A stretch of DNA of 28,428 nt from Bacillota bacterium (GCA_030706015.1 JAUZPI010000055.1:1-28428), one strand, 5' to 3'. Shown: positions 8,346 through 17,073, numbered from the stretch's first letter. The notes: generated from the sequence alone by a model not told the origin. Made by a program: numbers and translations.

Positions 8346-8987
8346 GTGTCAACAATAAAATTATCACAAAGACAGGAAGAAATAATAAAACTTGTTAAAG
8401 AAAATCAGCCTATAACCAGTGAAAAGCTTGCCACCAAATTACACGTAACAAGGGCAGCTTTAAGGTCTGACTTGGCAATACTTACAATGACAGGAATACT
8501 AGATGCAAGACCTAAGGTTGGGTATGTTTACTCACAGAAACCCTCTTATAGTCTTATATATGATTACATAAGAAATATTAAAGTTAAAGACATCATGTCA
8601 AAACCAGCCATTGTTTCAGAAGATACAAAGGTATATGATGCTATATTGTATTTGTTTTTAAACGATGTGGGGACATTGTTTATTGCAAATAACGATATTT
8701 TAGCAGGGGCTGTTTCAAGAAAGGATTTTCTTAAAATAGCCATAGGCGGCACAGATATGCAACAGGTTCCAGTAGGAGTAATAATGACTAGAATGCCTAA
8801 TATAGTTTTTGTTGAAGAAGAAGATGCAGCTTACCTTGCAGCACAAAAAATAATCGTACATGAGGTTGATAGTTTGCCTGTTGTTAAAAAAATTACAGAA
8901 AACAATAAAGAGTTATATAAGATAGTTGGCAAGATATCTAAAACTAATATAACTCGTTTACTTGTTTCATTAGGGGAAAATGAATAA
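8346..8987 (+). CDS. ccpN: CcpN/YqzB-type HTH-CBS transcriptional regulator
   Basis: Of 213 residues, the first 60 or so form a winged HTH (RQEEIIKLVKENQPITSEKL, then HVTRAALRSDLAILTMTGIL). Two CBS domains follow (KVKDIMSKPAIVSEDTKVYD and PVGVIMTRMPNIVFVEEEDA). In Bacillus CcpN represses gluconeogenic gapB and pckA. Here the gene directly precedes ppdK, another PEP-forming/using step, which suggests that its target is next door. CBS pairs usually sense adenine nucleotides. The GTG start at 8346 gives MSTIKLSQRQ, matching the family N-terminus; the upstream AGAAAGAG is unusually close to it. I use the symbol by family resemblance. Confidence 0.85.
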   Translation: MSTIKLSQRQEEIIKLVKENQPITSEKLATKLHVTRAALRSDLAILTMTGILDARPKVGYVYSQKPSYSLIYDYIRNIKVKDIMSKPAIVSEDTKVYDAILYLFLNDVGTLFIANNDILAGAVSRKDFLKIAIGGTDMQQVPVGVIMTRMPNIVFVEEEDAAYLAAQKIIVHEVDSLPVVKKITENNKELYKIVGKISKTNITRLLVSLGENE

Positions 8988-9055
8988 TTAAATCAAACTA
9001 ACCGGGAGTAATCTCGTTAGGACATAAAAGTAAATCAATCAAAGGGGATGTTACT

Positions 9056-11686
9056 ATGGAAAGCAAAAAATATGTATACCTCTTCCATGAAGGTAATGCT
9101 ACAATGAAGAATCTTCTTGGAGGAAAGGGTGCCAATTTGGCTGAAATGACAAATTTGGGAATACCTGTTCCACAGGGGTTCACTGTTACTACTGAAGCAT
9201 GCACTAAGTATTATGAAGATGGTAAGAAAATTTCCGAGGGCATAATCCAACAAATCAATCAGGCTTTATCTGAGCTGGAAAGTATTACACAAAAACAATT
9301 TGGAAGTGCTGATAATCCACTACTTGTATCTGTAAGATCAGGTGCAAGAGTTTCAATGCCTGGTATGATGGATACTATTCTTAACTTGGGACTTAATGAT
9401 ACTACTGTTGAAACTGTGGCAAGATTAACCAATAATCCTAGATTCGCCTATGATTCTTACAGAAGATTTATTCAAATGTTTTCTGATGTAGTAATGGGTA
9501 TCGAAAAAAGGAAATTTGAAGATGAGCTTGATAAGGCAAAAGAGGATAAAGGTGTTAAATTTGATACAGATTTAGATGCCAATGACTTAAAGAGTTTAGT
9601 TGGCAAATTTAAGTCGATTTACAAAAATGAACTTGGTAAGGACTTCCCAGAAGATCCTAAAGAACAATTGATAGAAGCTGTAACAGCAGTATTCAGGTCT
9701 TGGGATAACCCAAGAGCAAACGTATACAGAAGATTAAATGATATACCAGGAGATTGGGGCACAGCAGTAAATGTTCAGTCTATGGTATTTGGAAATATGG
9801 GCAATACTTCTGGTACTGGGGTTGCATTCACAAGGGATCCAGCTACTGGAGAAAATAAAATATTTGGTGAATATCTAATAAATGCTCAGGGTGAAGATGT
9901 TGTTGCTGGTATCAGAACACCACAACCAATATCAAAGCTTGAACAGGATATGCCAGATTGCTATAGAGAATTTATTGAAATTGCCAATAAATTAGAATCT
10001 CATTATAGAGATATGCAGGATATGGAATTTACAATAGAGCAGGGAAAATTATATTTCCTACAGACAAGAAACGGGAAGAGAACTGCTCAGGCTGCATTAA
10101 AAATAGCTGTTGATTTGGTTCAGGATGGTGTATTAACAAAAGAAGAGGCTATATTAAAAGTTGACCCAAAGCAGCTAGATACTTTACTTCATCCTGCATT
10201 TGATGTGGCAGAACTTAAAAAGGCTAAGGTAATTGCAAAGGGTCTTCCAGCGTCACCTGGAGCTGCTTGCGGTAAAGTATATTTTACAGCTGATGATGCT
10301 AAGGTAAATCATGAAAAGGGAGAAAAAGTTGTATTAGTAAGACTAGAAACTTCTCCTGAAGATATAGAAGGAATGATTGCAGCTGAAGGTATCTTAACTG
10401 TAAGAGGTGGTATGACATCTCATGCAGCGGTGGTTGCAAGAGGAATGGGAACTTGCTGCGTTGCAGGTTGTGGTGACTTGAATGTAAATGAAAAAGAAAG
10501 AACCTTCGAAATTGAGGGTAAAGTATATCGTGAAGGTGATTATATTTCTATCGATGGAAGCACCGGTAATGTTTATGGAGAAGCAATAAAAACAACTACT
10601 CCAGAAATAAGCGGATACTTTGGAATATTTATGGGTTGGGCTGATGAAATAAGAAAACTTAAAGTCAGAACCAATGCAGATACTCCTAGGGATGCTGAGC
10701 AGGCAATTAAATATGGTGCTGAAGGAATTGGTCTTTGCAGAACTGAGCATATGTTCTTCAATGAAGATAGAATACCAGCAGTTAGAGAAATGATTGTTGC
10801 AAAAACCGAAGAGCAGAGAAGAAAAGCACTGGCGAAATTGTTACCAATGCAGAGAGAGGATTTTGTTGGTATTTATGAGGCTATGGAAGAAAGACCAGTT
10901 ACCATCAGATTTTTAGATCCACCTCTACATGAGTTCTTACCATCTGAGGATGAGGATATAAAAGACTTAGCACAGGAAATGGGCATAGGTTTCGATGAAT
11001 TGAAAGCTACTGTGTTGTCATTACATGAATTCAATCCTATGATGGGTCACAGAGGCTGCCGTTTAAGTGTATCATATCCTGAAATAGCTGAAATGCAAAC
11101 AAGGGCTGTTATAGAAGCAGCATTGGATGTAAGAAAGAGAAAAGGATATAACATTGAGCCAGAAATTATGATACCACTGGTCGGAGAAGTAAAGGAATTA
11201 AAATATGTTAAGAACATAGTTGTTCAGGTAGCTGATGAAATTATTTCAAAGAGTGGTACTAATTTAAAGTATCATGTTGGAACTATGATTGAGATTCCTA
11301 GAGCAGCTCTTACTGCAGATGAAATAGCAAAAGAGGCTGAATTCTTCTCCTTTGGAACAAATGACTTAACACAAATGACCTTTGGTTTCTCAAGAGATGA
11401 TGCGGCTAAATTTTTGAAGGATTATTATGATAAGAAGATTTATGAATTTGATCCATTCCAAAAATTAGATCAAATAGGTGTGGGTAAGCTTGTAAAAATG
11501 TCTGCTGAATTAGGAAGAACAACTAGACCGGATATAAAACTTGGTATATGCGGAGAACATGGTGGAGATCCATCTTCCGTTGAATTCTGCCATAGTGTTG
11601 GATTGAATTATGTTTCCTGCTCACCATTTAGAGTTCCTTTAGCAAGACTTGCCGCTGCTCAAGCACAGGTTAAAAATCCAAGGTAA
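9056..11686 (+). CDS. ppdK: Pyruvate, phosphate dikinase
   Basis: This 876-residue protein is full length. It has an N-terminal ATP-grasp nucleotide-binding domain (1 to about 340), a swivelling phosphohistidine domain with GGMTSHAAVVARG carrying catalytic H456 and regulatory T454, and a C-terminal PEP/pyruvate barrel with GICGEHGG (C832). These match H455 and C831 of the well-studied Clostridium symbiosum enzyme. It interconverts pyruvate, ATP and phosphate with PEP, AMP and PPi. The start is ATG 9056, with AAGGGG (9041-9046) nine bases upstream. The 68 bases after the ccpN-like gene hold only a small weak hairpin (about 8998-9020), so the two genes are probably co-transcribed. No PPDK regulatory kinase gene is adjacent. 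Confidence 0.97.
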   Translation: MESKKYVYLFHEGNATMKNLLGGKGANLAEMTNLGIPVPQGFTVTTEACTKYYEDGKKISEGIIQQINQALSELESITQKQFGSADNPLLVSVRSGARVSMPGMMDTILNLGLNDTTVETVARLTNNPRFAYDSYRRFIQMFSDVVMGIEKRKFEDELDKAKEDKGVKFDTDLDANDLKSLVGKFKSIYKNELGKDFPEDPKEQLIEAVTAVFRSWDNPRANVYRRLNDIPGDWGTAVNVQSMVFGNMGNTSGTGVAFTRDPATGENKIFGEYLINAQGEDVVAGIRTPQPISKLEQDMPDCYREFIEIANKLESHYRDMQDMEFTIEQGKLYFLQTRNGKRTAQAALKIAVDLVQDGVLTKEEAILKVDPKQLDTLLHPAFDVAELKKAKVIAKGLPASPGAACGKVYFTADDAKVNHEKGEKVVLVRLETSPEDIEGMIAAEGILTVRGGMTSHAAVVARGMGTCCVAGCGDLNVNEKERTFEIEGKVYREGDYISIDGSTGNVYGEAIKTTTPEISGYFGIFMGWADEIRKLKVRTNADTPRDAEQAIKYGAEGIGLCRTEHMFFNEDRIPAVREMIVAKTEEQRRKALAKLLPMQREDFVGIYEAMEERPVTIRFLDPPLHEFLPSEDEDIKDLAQEMGIGFDELKATVLSLHEFNPMMGHRGCRLSVSYPEIAEMQTRAVIEAALDVRKRKGYNIEPEIMIPLVGEVKELKYVKNIVVQVADEIISKSGTNLKYHVGTMIEIPRAALTADEIAKEAEFFSFGTNDLTQMTFGFSRDDAAKFLKDYYDKKIYEFDPFQKLDQIGVGKLVKMSAELGRTTRPDIKLGICGEHGGDPSSVEFCHSVGLNYVSCSPFRVPLARLAAAQAQVKNPR

Positions 11687-11690
11687 AAAT

Positions 11691-11725
11691 AAAGCTGTTG
11701 TCCCTAAAAAGGGCAGCAGCTTTTC
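11691..11725. terminator. Bidirectional terminator between ppdK and the convergent cotS-like gene
   Basis: AAAGCTG (11691-11697) pairs with CAGCTTT (11717-11723). An inner stem CCCT/AGGG sits around an AAAA loop. T-rich tails are present on both strands (TTTTCC forward, ATTTTTA reverse), so it can serve both convergent genes. Confidence 0.8.
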
Positions 11726-11749
11726 CTATTAGGGTGGTGGAATCAAAAA

Positions 11750-12808
11750 TTATTTCATAAGTTTTACATTGAATTTCTCTTCGATTATGTTCTTAAACTC
11801 TTCAACAAAGTTTAATTGATGCTGACAGTTATTCACTGATTTTTCAAGAAGGGTTATTAGATATTTTTTATTACATTTCTTAATATTACTATAGTAATCT
11901 TTTGATATCTTCCAGTATTTTTGAGGGAAAGAAAGATATACTAAGAGATATTTGTATTCATCCAAGTTTAAGGGGTGATACTTCTCATAATTATTTAATG
12001 AATTTAATAGCAAGTCTAAATTCCAGTCAGTGCTGTCTCTCTTTAAAAGTCTTCTAAAATAATATGCTAAGTCATGAACACAGTAGTCTATCTTACATTT
12101 ATCAAAATCTATTACCCAGATATTATCGTTCTTGTCGAAAATAATATTTTTGTTAACATAATCTAGATGACAAAGAGTTTGACTCAGTTTTTTGCGGTCA
12201 ATGGTATCGGAAATTTCAGCGGAAATTTCAGCAAGTCTAATACAATTATCAAAGTAGTCTAAAAAAATGCTTGAGAAAGTATCTCTAAATTTATATGCGA
12301 AATTTGAATAAATAAGTAATTGTTGAAAATGTCTGTTTAGTGAGGATGATATGTTTTCTAAACCTTTTCTGCAAATGCTGCCTGGAATAGGGTGAAAGTT
12401 TTCTGTTACTTTGTGCATTTTTCCTAAGTTTAAAATTGAGTTTCTAACATGAAGCATATTGTCGTAATCGCATTTGCCGCCATCAATCCATGGAGTTAGT
12501 ATAAATAATCTATTCTTGAAGGAAACAAATCTGTTATTGTCTATTGTTGCAAGTATTCTTGGTACGTTTACATCAAACCGATATAACCATTCTATAGCAG
12601 AATAAACAAAAAGGAGTTCTTCAATTGGGAAATAAACTTTTTTAAGACAATAATATTTTCCATCATTCGAAACTTTATAAACTGCCCTTTGTTTATCTGT
12701 ATTTTTAATTTTAATTTGACTTATATCAGCATATTGCAGGTTATATGCAGGAAGAACATATCTTTTTACGCTATCTTCAGATAGTATATTTTCATCTTGA
12801 CTATGCAT
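11750..12808 (-). CDS. CotS-family spore coat protein / kinase-fold protein
   Basis: This 352-residue protein has the aminoglycoside-phosphotransferase/choline-kinase fold seen in the CotS, CotI and YsxE coat proteins. The catalytic-loop-like CHLDYVNKNIIFD (H214, D216, N221) and the metal-binding WVIDFDK (D234, D236) are intact, so kinase activity is possible. An N-terminal RAVYKVSNDGKYYCLKK strand supplies a candidate ATP-binding lysine. The substrate is unknown. It is the only gene on the minus strand. ATG at 12808 follows AAGGAG by about five bases. CATATATTA (reverse complement of 12834-12842) resembles a sigma-E/K -10 element, which fits a sporulation gene. It may alternatively be a non-coat phosphotransferase. 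Confidence 0.75.
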   Translation of the reverse strand: MHSQDENILSEDSVKRYVLPAYNLQYADISQIKIKNTDKQRAVYKVSNDGKYYCLKKVYFPIEELLFVYSAIEWLYRFDVNVPRILATIDNNRFVSFKNRLFILTPWIDGGKCDYDNMLHVRNSILNLGKMHKVTENFHPIPGSICRKGLENISSSLNRHFQQLLIYSNFAYKFRDTFSSIFLDYFDNCIRLAEISAEISDTIDRKKLSQTLCHLDYVNKNIIFDKNDNIWVIDFDKCKIDYCVHDLAYYFRRLLKRDSTDWNLDLLLNSLNNYEKYHPLNLDEYKYLLVYLSFPQKYWKISKDYYSNIKKCNKKYLITLLEKSVNNCQHQLNFVEEFKNIIEEKFNVKLMK

Positions 12809-12833
12809 AACAGCTCCTTACTAATCATGTTTA

Positions 12834-12842
12834 TAATATATG
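12834..12842 (-). promoter_or_regulatory. Candidate sporulation-type (sigma-E/K) -10 element for the cotS-like gene
   Basis: On the minus strand this reads CATATATTA, matching the CATAnnnTA pattern of sigma-K-type -10 elements, 26 bases before the start. No clear -35 is visible and the region is A/T-rich, so chance is a real possibility. Confidence 0.3.
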
Positions 12843-12921
12843 ATATTATTCTTATTCATTTATTATGATTAACCTTTTCTAACTGAAATTTAATATATTT
12901 TCGAATATATTTGAAATAAAA

Positions 12922-12950
12922 AAAGGAGTTTTTAGTCAAATATAGAATAA
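12922..12950 (+). promoter_or_regulatory. Candidate sigma-H promoter for the dgt gene
   Basis: AAAGGAGTT (12922-12930) matches the Bacillus sigma-H -35 pattern RnAGGAwWW at all but one position. ATAGAATAA (12942-12950) matches the -10 pattern RnnGAATww fully. The spacer is 11 bases, which is correct for sigma-H. The predicted transcript start (about 12957) would put the ribosome binding site almost at the 5' end. Confidence 0.4.
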
Positions 12951-12972
12951 ATATTATAAAAGGAGGATGTGT

Positions 12973-14001
12973 ATGAACATAAGAGAAAAGATAGAAAATT
13001 ATGAAAGTCGTATACTACTTCCATCCAGTGCGCTATCTATAAAGTCTAAAGGCAGAAAGATTGCTGAGGAGAGGGATGAGATTAGAACCTGTTATATGGT
13101 TGATAGAGATCGAATATTACATAGCAAATCTTTTAGAAGGTTAAAGCATAAAACTCAGGTGTTTATAAAAACCTCTGGAGATCATTATAGAACTAGATTG
13201 ACTCATACCTTAGAAGTGGCTCAAATTGCAAGAACTATTGGTAGAGGAATTGGGCTTAATGAGGATTTAATTGAAGCAATAGCACTTGGACATGATATAG
13301 GGCATGTGGCTTTTTCTCATAATGGTGAAGAGGTGCTAAATAATCTTTTGCCCGGTGGTTTTAAGCATAACCAAAATAGCGTTAGGATACTAACAAAAAT
13401 TGAAAATAGCGGTTTGGGGCTTAATTTAACTTATGAGGTATTAGATGGTATACTACATCACAGTGGTTTTTCTGATAAATCTATAAAGGCTTGCACACTA
13501 GAAGGTCAGGTGGTGAAATTTAGCGATAAAATTGCTTATGTTAACCATGATATAGATGACTCTATAAGGGCTGGTCTTTTGAGCGAAGAGAAACTGCCGA
13601 AGGAATTTGTAAAGATTTTAGGGAAATCCCATAGTGATAGAATTGATACCTTAATACGAGACTGTATTTATACAACGTCAAACAATATAAGAAACAAAAA
13701 TAACTCAGTATCACTAAGTGTTAATGTAGAAATTGCTCTTTCAGGCTTAAGAACCTTTATGTTCGATAATATTTATAAAGGCAAAATTCTTAAGGCAGAA
13801 AGAGACAAAGCAAAATTTGTTTTAGAACAAGTTTTTCTTTTTTTTCTTAAAAACCCAAATAAAATGCCTGAGTTTTACGGTAACATGGTAAAAGAAGAAG
13901 GACTATACCAAGGTGTAGCCGACTATATATCAGGTATGAGTGATGATTATTGTTTACATATATTTAATGAAAAATATGTTCCTAAATACGTGATTTTTTA
14001 A
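12973..14001 (+). CDS. dgt: dGTPase-like HD-domain deoxynucleoside triphosphate triphosphohydrolase
   Basis: This 342-residue HD hydrolase has the metal ligands H78 (RLTHTLEVAQ), H107-D108 (ALGHDIGH) and D185 (KFSDKIAYVNHD), plus the family motif DRDRILHSKSFRRLKHKTQV. Related enzymes cleave dNTPs to nucleosides and tripphosphate, controlling dNTP pools; in this short group the substrate has not always been shown. It starts at ATG 12973, six bases after AGGAGG (12961-12966); the ATG at 12967 abuts that site. Clostridia often carry it directly upstream of dnaG, which links it to replication. No clear terminator separates it from dnaG. Confidence 0.9.
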   Translation: MNIREKIENYESRILLPSSALSIKSKGRKIAEERDEIRTCYMVDRDRILHSKSFRRLKHKTQVFIKTSGDHYRTRLTHTLEVAQIARTIGRGIGLNEDLIEAIALGHDIGHVAFSHNGEEVLNNLLPGGFKHNQNSVRILTKIENSGLGLNLTYEVLDGILHHSGFSDKSIKACTLEGQVVKFSDKIAYVNHDIDDSIRAGLLSEEKLPKEFVKILGKSHSDRIDTLIRDCIYTTSNNIRNKNNSVSLSVNVEIALSGLRTFMFDNIYKGKILKAERDKAKFVLEQVFLFFLKNPNKMPEFYGNMVKEEGLYQGVADYISGMSDDYCLHIFNEKYVPKYVIF

Positions 14002-14070
14002 TTTTTTTAGAATAATAGTTGCTATAAACTGGGTAAAATAAATGAATGGATAAAATATTTAAAATAAAAA

Positions 14071-14099
14071 GAAGGATTATAAAAGTATTTGTCGAATAT
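14071..14099 (+). promoter_or_regulatory. Candidate sigma-H promoter ahead of dnaG-rpoD
   Basis: GAAGGATTA (14071-14079) and GTCGAATAT (14091-14099) match the sigma-H consensus (RnAGGAwWW and RnnGAATww) at every defined position, with an 11-base spacer. The Bacillus subtilis rpoD operon is known to have a sigma-H promoter. A TATAAT at 14099-14104 has no good -35. Confidence 0.55.
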
Positions 14100-14137
14100 A
14101 TAATAATTTGTTGCGAAAAATAAATAGTTAGGTGGTA

Positions 14138-14149
14138 ATGTTTCATTGA
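14138..14149 (+). other. Three-codon minigene (MFH) overlapping the dnaG start
   Basis: ATG TTT CAT TGA lies only two bases after AGGTGG (14130-14135). Its TGA stop overlaps the dnaG TTG start in TTGA. Spacing favours the TTG (ten bases) over the ATG (two bases), so translation of the minigene is doubtful. Confidence 0.3.
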
Positions 14150-15915
14150 TTCCAGAAGATGTCATCCAAAAAATTAAAGATGAAAATGATATAGTGGATG
14201 TAATATCTGAAAAAGTGAAACTCAGAAAAGCAGGCAGAAATTACATTGGATTATGTCCTTTTCATCATGAAAAAACTCCTTCTTTTAGTGTGTCGGCTGA
14301 AAAGCAAATATTTAAATGCTTTGGTTGTGGTGAGGCTGGTAATGTCTTAAGCTTTGTTATGAAGACTAGAAATATTTCTTATGTTGAATCTATTAAGGTA
14401 TTAGCAGAAAGAGCGAATATTGATATTGAGGTATATAATAATAAAAATAATACTTCAGGTAAGGTTAATGAAAAATTATACAAATTAAATGTAGAGGCTG
14501 CTAGATATTTTTTTAGTAATTTAAATAAGAATATTTCTGCAAAAACATATTTTACTGGCAGAGGACTTTCAGAAACTACCATACGAAGATTTGGGCTTGG
14601 ATATGCTGCTGACGACTGGAGAGGGTTATTTACCTATTTGAAAAATAAGGGATATACAGAACTGGACTTAGTATCTGCAGGATTAATCATTAACGGCAAA
14701 AATAATTCTTACTATGATAGATTTAGAAACAGAGTTATGTTTCCCGTATTTGACTATAAGGGGAAAGTAATAGGGTTTGGAGGAAGGGTTTTAGATGATT
14801 CAAAACCAAAATATTTAAATTCACCCGAAACACCTATATTCAAAAAGGGAACAAATCTATATGGTCTGAATTTTGCCCTAAAAACAGATATTAAAAGAAT
14901 GTTTATAATTGTTGAGGGATATATGGATTGTATATCGCTTCATCAATATGGAATTACTAATGTGGTGGCTTCCTTAGGAACTGCACTTACCATTGAACAG
15001 GCTAAATTGCTAAAAAGGTATGCGGATAAAATTGTTATATCCTATGATGCCGATTTTGCTGGGCAGACTGCAACTGCACGAGGACTTAAGATTTTAAGGG
15101 ATGTGGGCTTTGATGTTAGGGTGTTAAAAGTGCCACAGGGAAAGGATCCAGACGAATACATTAGAAGTAATGGAAGGGAAGCATTTGAGAAATTAATTGA
15201 AGATGCAATGCCCTTTATAGATTATAGAATAAAAAGTGCAGCAGAAGGTATAGATTTTAAAAATGAGGATATGGTAATAAAGTATGTGAGAAATATTGCT
15301 GATATCTTAAAGGAATTAGATGCTGTTGAAAAAGATGTATATATTAGAAAAGTTTCCGAAGAAACTGGGATAAAAGAACAAGCAATTTATGACCTTTTAA
15401 GTGGGGAATTACAAAGAAATACGGAAACTTTACATAACATGAATAATGTGGGGGATATTGGACAAAAATTATATCTAGAACCCGCTTATTTGAAGGCTGA
15501 AAGAAGACTTTTAAAGTTAATGCTTAAGGATAATGATTTATATTTATATATTTGCAATAATATTTCTATAGATGACTTTAATTTAGATAGTCATAAAAGG
15601 CTTTATTTATTGATTAATGAAACAACTGATTTACCTATTGATGAAAGAGTCAAAAGTATAGAAATGAAATGTAGTGATGCAGATAGTTTATCAGAATGGA
15701 TAAACATAATGGAGGATTCTTTCGAAGAAGAAAATTGCGATTTATCAAAGCTAATTGATGATTATATAAAAAATGTTAAAAAATTCAGGTTAGAGGAGTC
15801 GAAAAAAGAAGTTATGAGTAAAATTAAACAATTAGAGAAGGATGGTTTAGTGGAAGAATCATTGAATATGGTAAAAATGCTTAAAGAAATCCAAGGAAAA
15901 ATAAATCAACTATAA
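14146..15915 (+). CDS. dnaG: DNA primase
   Basis: This 589-residue protein has a CHC2 zinc finger (C37, H40, C58, C61; CPFHHEK and CFGCGEAG), a RNA-polymerase core and a Toprim domain with E257 (IIVEGYMD) and D301/D303 (YDADFAG). The C-terminal helicase-binding region is shown by EPAYLKAERRLLKLMLKDN onward. It makes RNA primers for replication and contacts DnaB. It starts at TTG 14146, ten bases after AGGTGG, giving MIPEDVIQKIKDENDIVDVI, the family N-terminus. rpoD follows after 23 bases, forming the conserved dnaG-rpoD unit. Confidence 0.97.
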   Translation: MIPEDVIQKIKDENDIVDVISEKVKLRKAGRNYIGLCPFHHEKTPSFSVSAEKQIFKCFGCGEAGNVLSFVMKTRNISYVESIKVLAERANIDIEVYNNKNNTSGKVNEKLYKLNVEAARYFFSNLNKNISAKTYFTGRGLSETTIRRFGLGYAADDWRGLFTYLKNKGYTELDLVSAGLIINGKNNSYYDRFRNRVMFPVFDYKGKVIGFGGRVLDDSKPKYLNSPETPIFKKGTNLYGLNFALKTDIKRMFIIVEGYMDCISLHQYGITNVVASLGTALTIEQAKLLKRYADKIVISYDADFAGQTATARGLKILRDVGFDVRVLKVPQGKDPDEYIRSNGREAFEKLIEDAMPFIDYRIKSAAEGIDFKNEDMVIKYVRNIADILKELDAVEKDVYIRKVSEETGIKEQAIYDLLSGELQRNTETLHNMNNVGDIGQKLYLEPAYLKAERRLLKLMLKDNDLYLYICNNISIDDFNLDSHKRLYLLINETTDLPIDERVKSIEMKCSDADSLSEWINIMEDSFEEENCDLSKLIDDYIKNVKKFRLEESKKEVMSKIKQLEKDGLVEESLNMVKMLKEIQGKINQL

Positions 15916-15938
15916 CAAAGGCGAAAGGAGGTACCTAC

Positions 15939-17063
15939 ATGAAAGGCAAAGTCTTAGAAAATAAGGATGAGAAAGTTGATGTTAAGGGTGAAGCAATGTA
16001 CAAAGACAAGAGTGAAAAAATGAAGCTTGTTAAGACATTGGTTGATAAAGGTAAGAAAAAAGGAAGTCTAACTTATAAAGAAATTATGGATGAGTTAGAG
16101 GAAATTGATTTAAGCCCTGAACAAATTGAAAAAATATATGAAGTGCTTGAAACAATGGGTATAGATATCATTGGCGATATGCAAGATATAGATGTAAAAG
16201 AAGAGGATTTAGATTTATCTATTCCAGAAGGTATTGCAATAGATGACCCAGTAAGAATGTATCTAAAGGAAATAGGTAAAGTTCCACTGTTGTCCCCTGA
16301 TGAAGAAATAAACTTAGCGCAAAGAATTGAAAATGGGGATCAAGCAGCAAAAAAGAAACTTGCCGAAGCAAACTTAAGACTTGTTGTTAGTATCGCTAAA
16401 AGATATGTGGGTAGAGGTATGCTATTCTTAGATCTTATCCAGGAAGGAAATTTAGGATTAATTAAAGCTGTTGAAAAGTTTGATTACAGAAAAGGTTATA
16501 AATTTAGTACATACGCAACTTGGTGGATTAGGCAGGCAATAACAAGAGCTATTGCAGACCAGGCAAGAACTATTAGAATACCTGTGCACATGGTTGAAAC
16601 AATAAACAAACTTATTAGAGTATCACGTCAATTACTTCAAGAATTAGGTAGGGAGCCTCAACCTGAAGAAGTTGCAAAAATAATGGAGATGCCAGTGGAT
16701 AAAGTTAGAGAAATAATGAAAATTGCTCAAGAACCAGTATCTCTTGAAACTCCAATAGGTGAAGAAGAAGACAGTCATTTAGGTGACTTTATACCGGATG
16801 ATGAAGCACCAGCACCAGCTGAAGCTGCAGCATTCACTATGCTGAAAGAACAACTAATAAATGTACTTGATACATTAACACCTAGAGAAGAAAAAGTTTT
16901 AAGACTTAGATTTGGATTAGATGACGGTAGAGCAAGAACTCTTGAAGAAGTAGGCAAGGAGTTTAATGTTACTAGAGAAAGAATAAGACAGATTGAGGCA
17001 AAAGCTTTAAGAAAGCTTAGACATCCAAGTAGAAGTAAAAAATTAAAAGATTATTTAGATTAA
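15939..17063 (+). CDS. rpoD: Primary sigma factor RpoD (sigma-A)
   Basis: This 374-residue protein has the length of Firmicute sigma-A. A region 1.1-like helical N-terminus (residues 20-80) precedes region 1.2 (DDPVRMYLKEIGKVPLL). Region 2 is complete (NLRLVVSIAKRYVGRGM, then TYATWWIRQAITRAI). Region 3 and region 4 follow, with RTLEEVGKEFNVTRERIRQI as the -35-binding helix-turn-helix. It directs RNA polymerase to housekeeping promoters such as those annotated here. AAAGGAGGT at 15924-15932 is a very strong binding site six bases before ATG 15939. It is co-transcribed with dnaG and ends at a strong terminator. Confidence 0.98.
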   Translation: MKGKVLENKDEKVDVKGEAMYKDKSEKMKLVKTLVDKGKKKGSLTYKEIMDELEEIDLSPEQIEKIYEVLETMGIDIIGDMQDIDVKEEDLDLSIPEGIAIDDPVRMYLKEIGKVPLLSPDEEINLAQRIENGDQAAKKKLAEANLRLVVSIAKRYVGRGMLFLDLIQEGNLGLIKAVEKFDYRKGYKFSTYATWWIRQAITRAIADQARTIRIPVHMVETINKLIRVSRQLLQELGREPQPEEVAKIMEMPVDKVREIMKIAQEPVSLETPIGEEEDSHLGDFIPDDEAPAPAEAAAFTMLKEQLINVLDTLTPREEKVLRLRFGLDDGRARTLEEVGKEFNVTRERIRQIEAKALRKLRHPSRSKKLKDYLD

Positions 17064-17073
17064 CAGTATTGTT

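Noticed and set aside
12899..12914. TCGAATATATTTGA near-palindrome as a LexA box
   Set aside because: It lacks the CGAAC...GTTCG core of Gram-positive LexA sites and is plain A/T-rich sequence.
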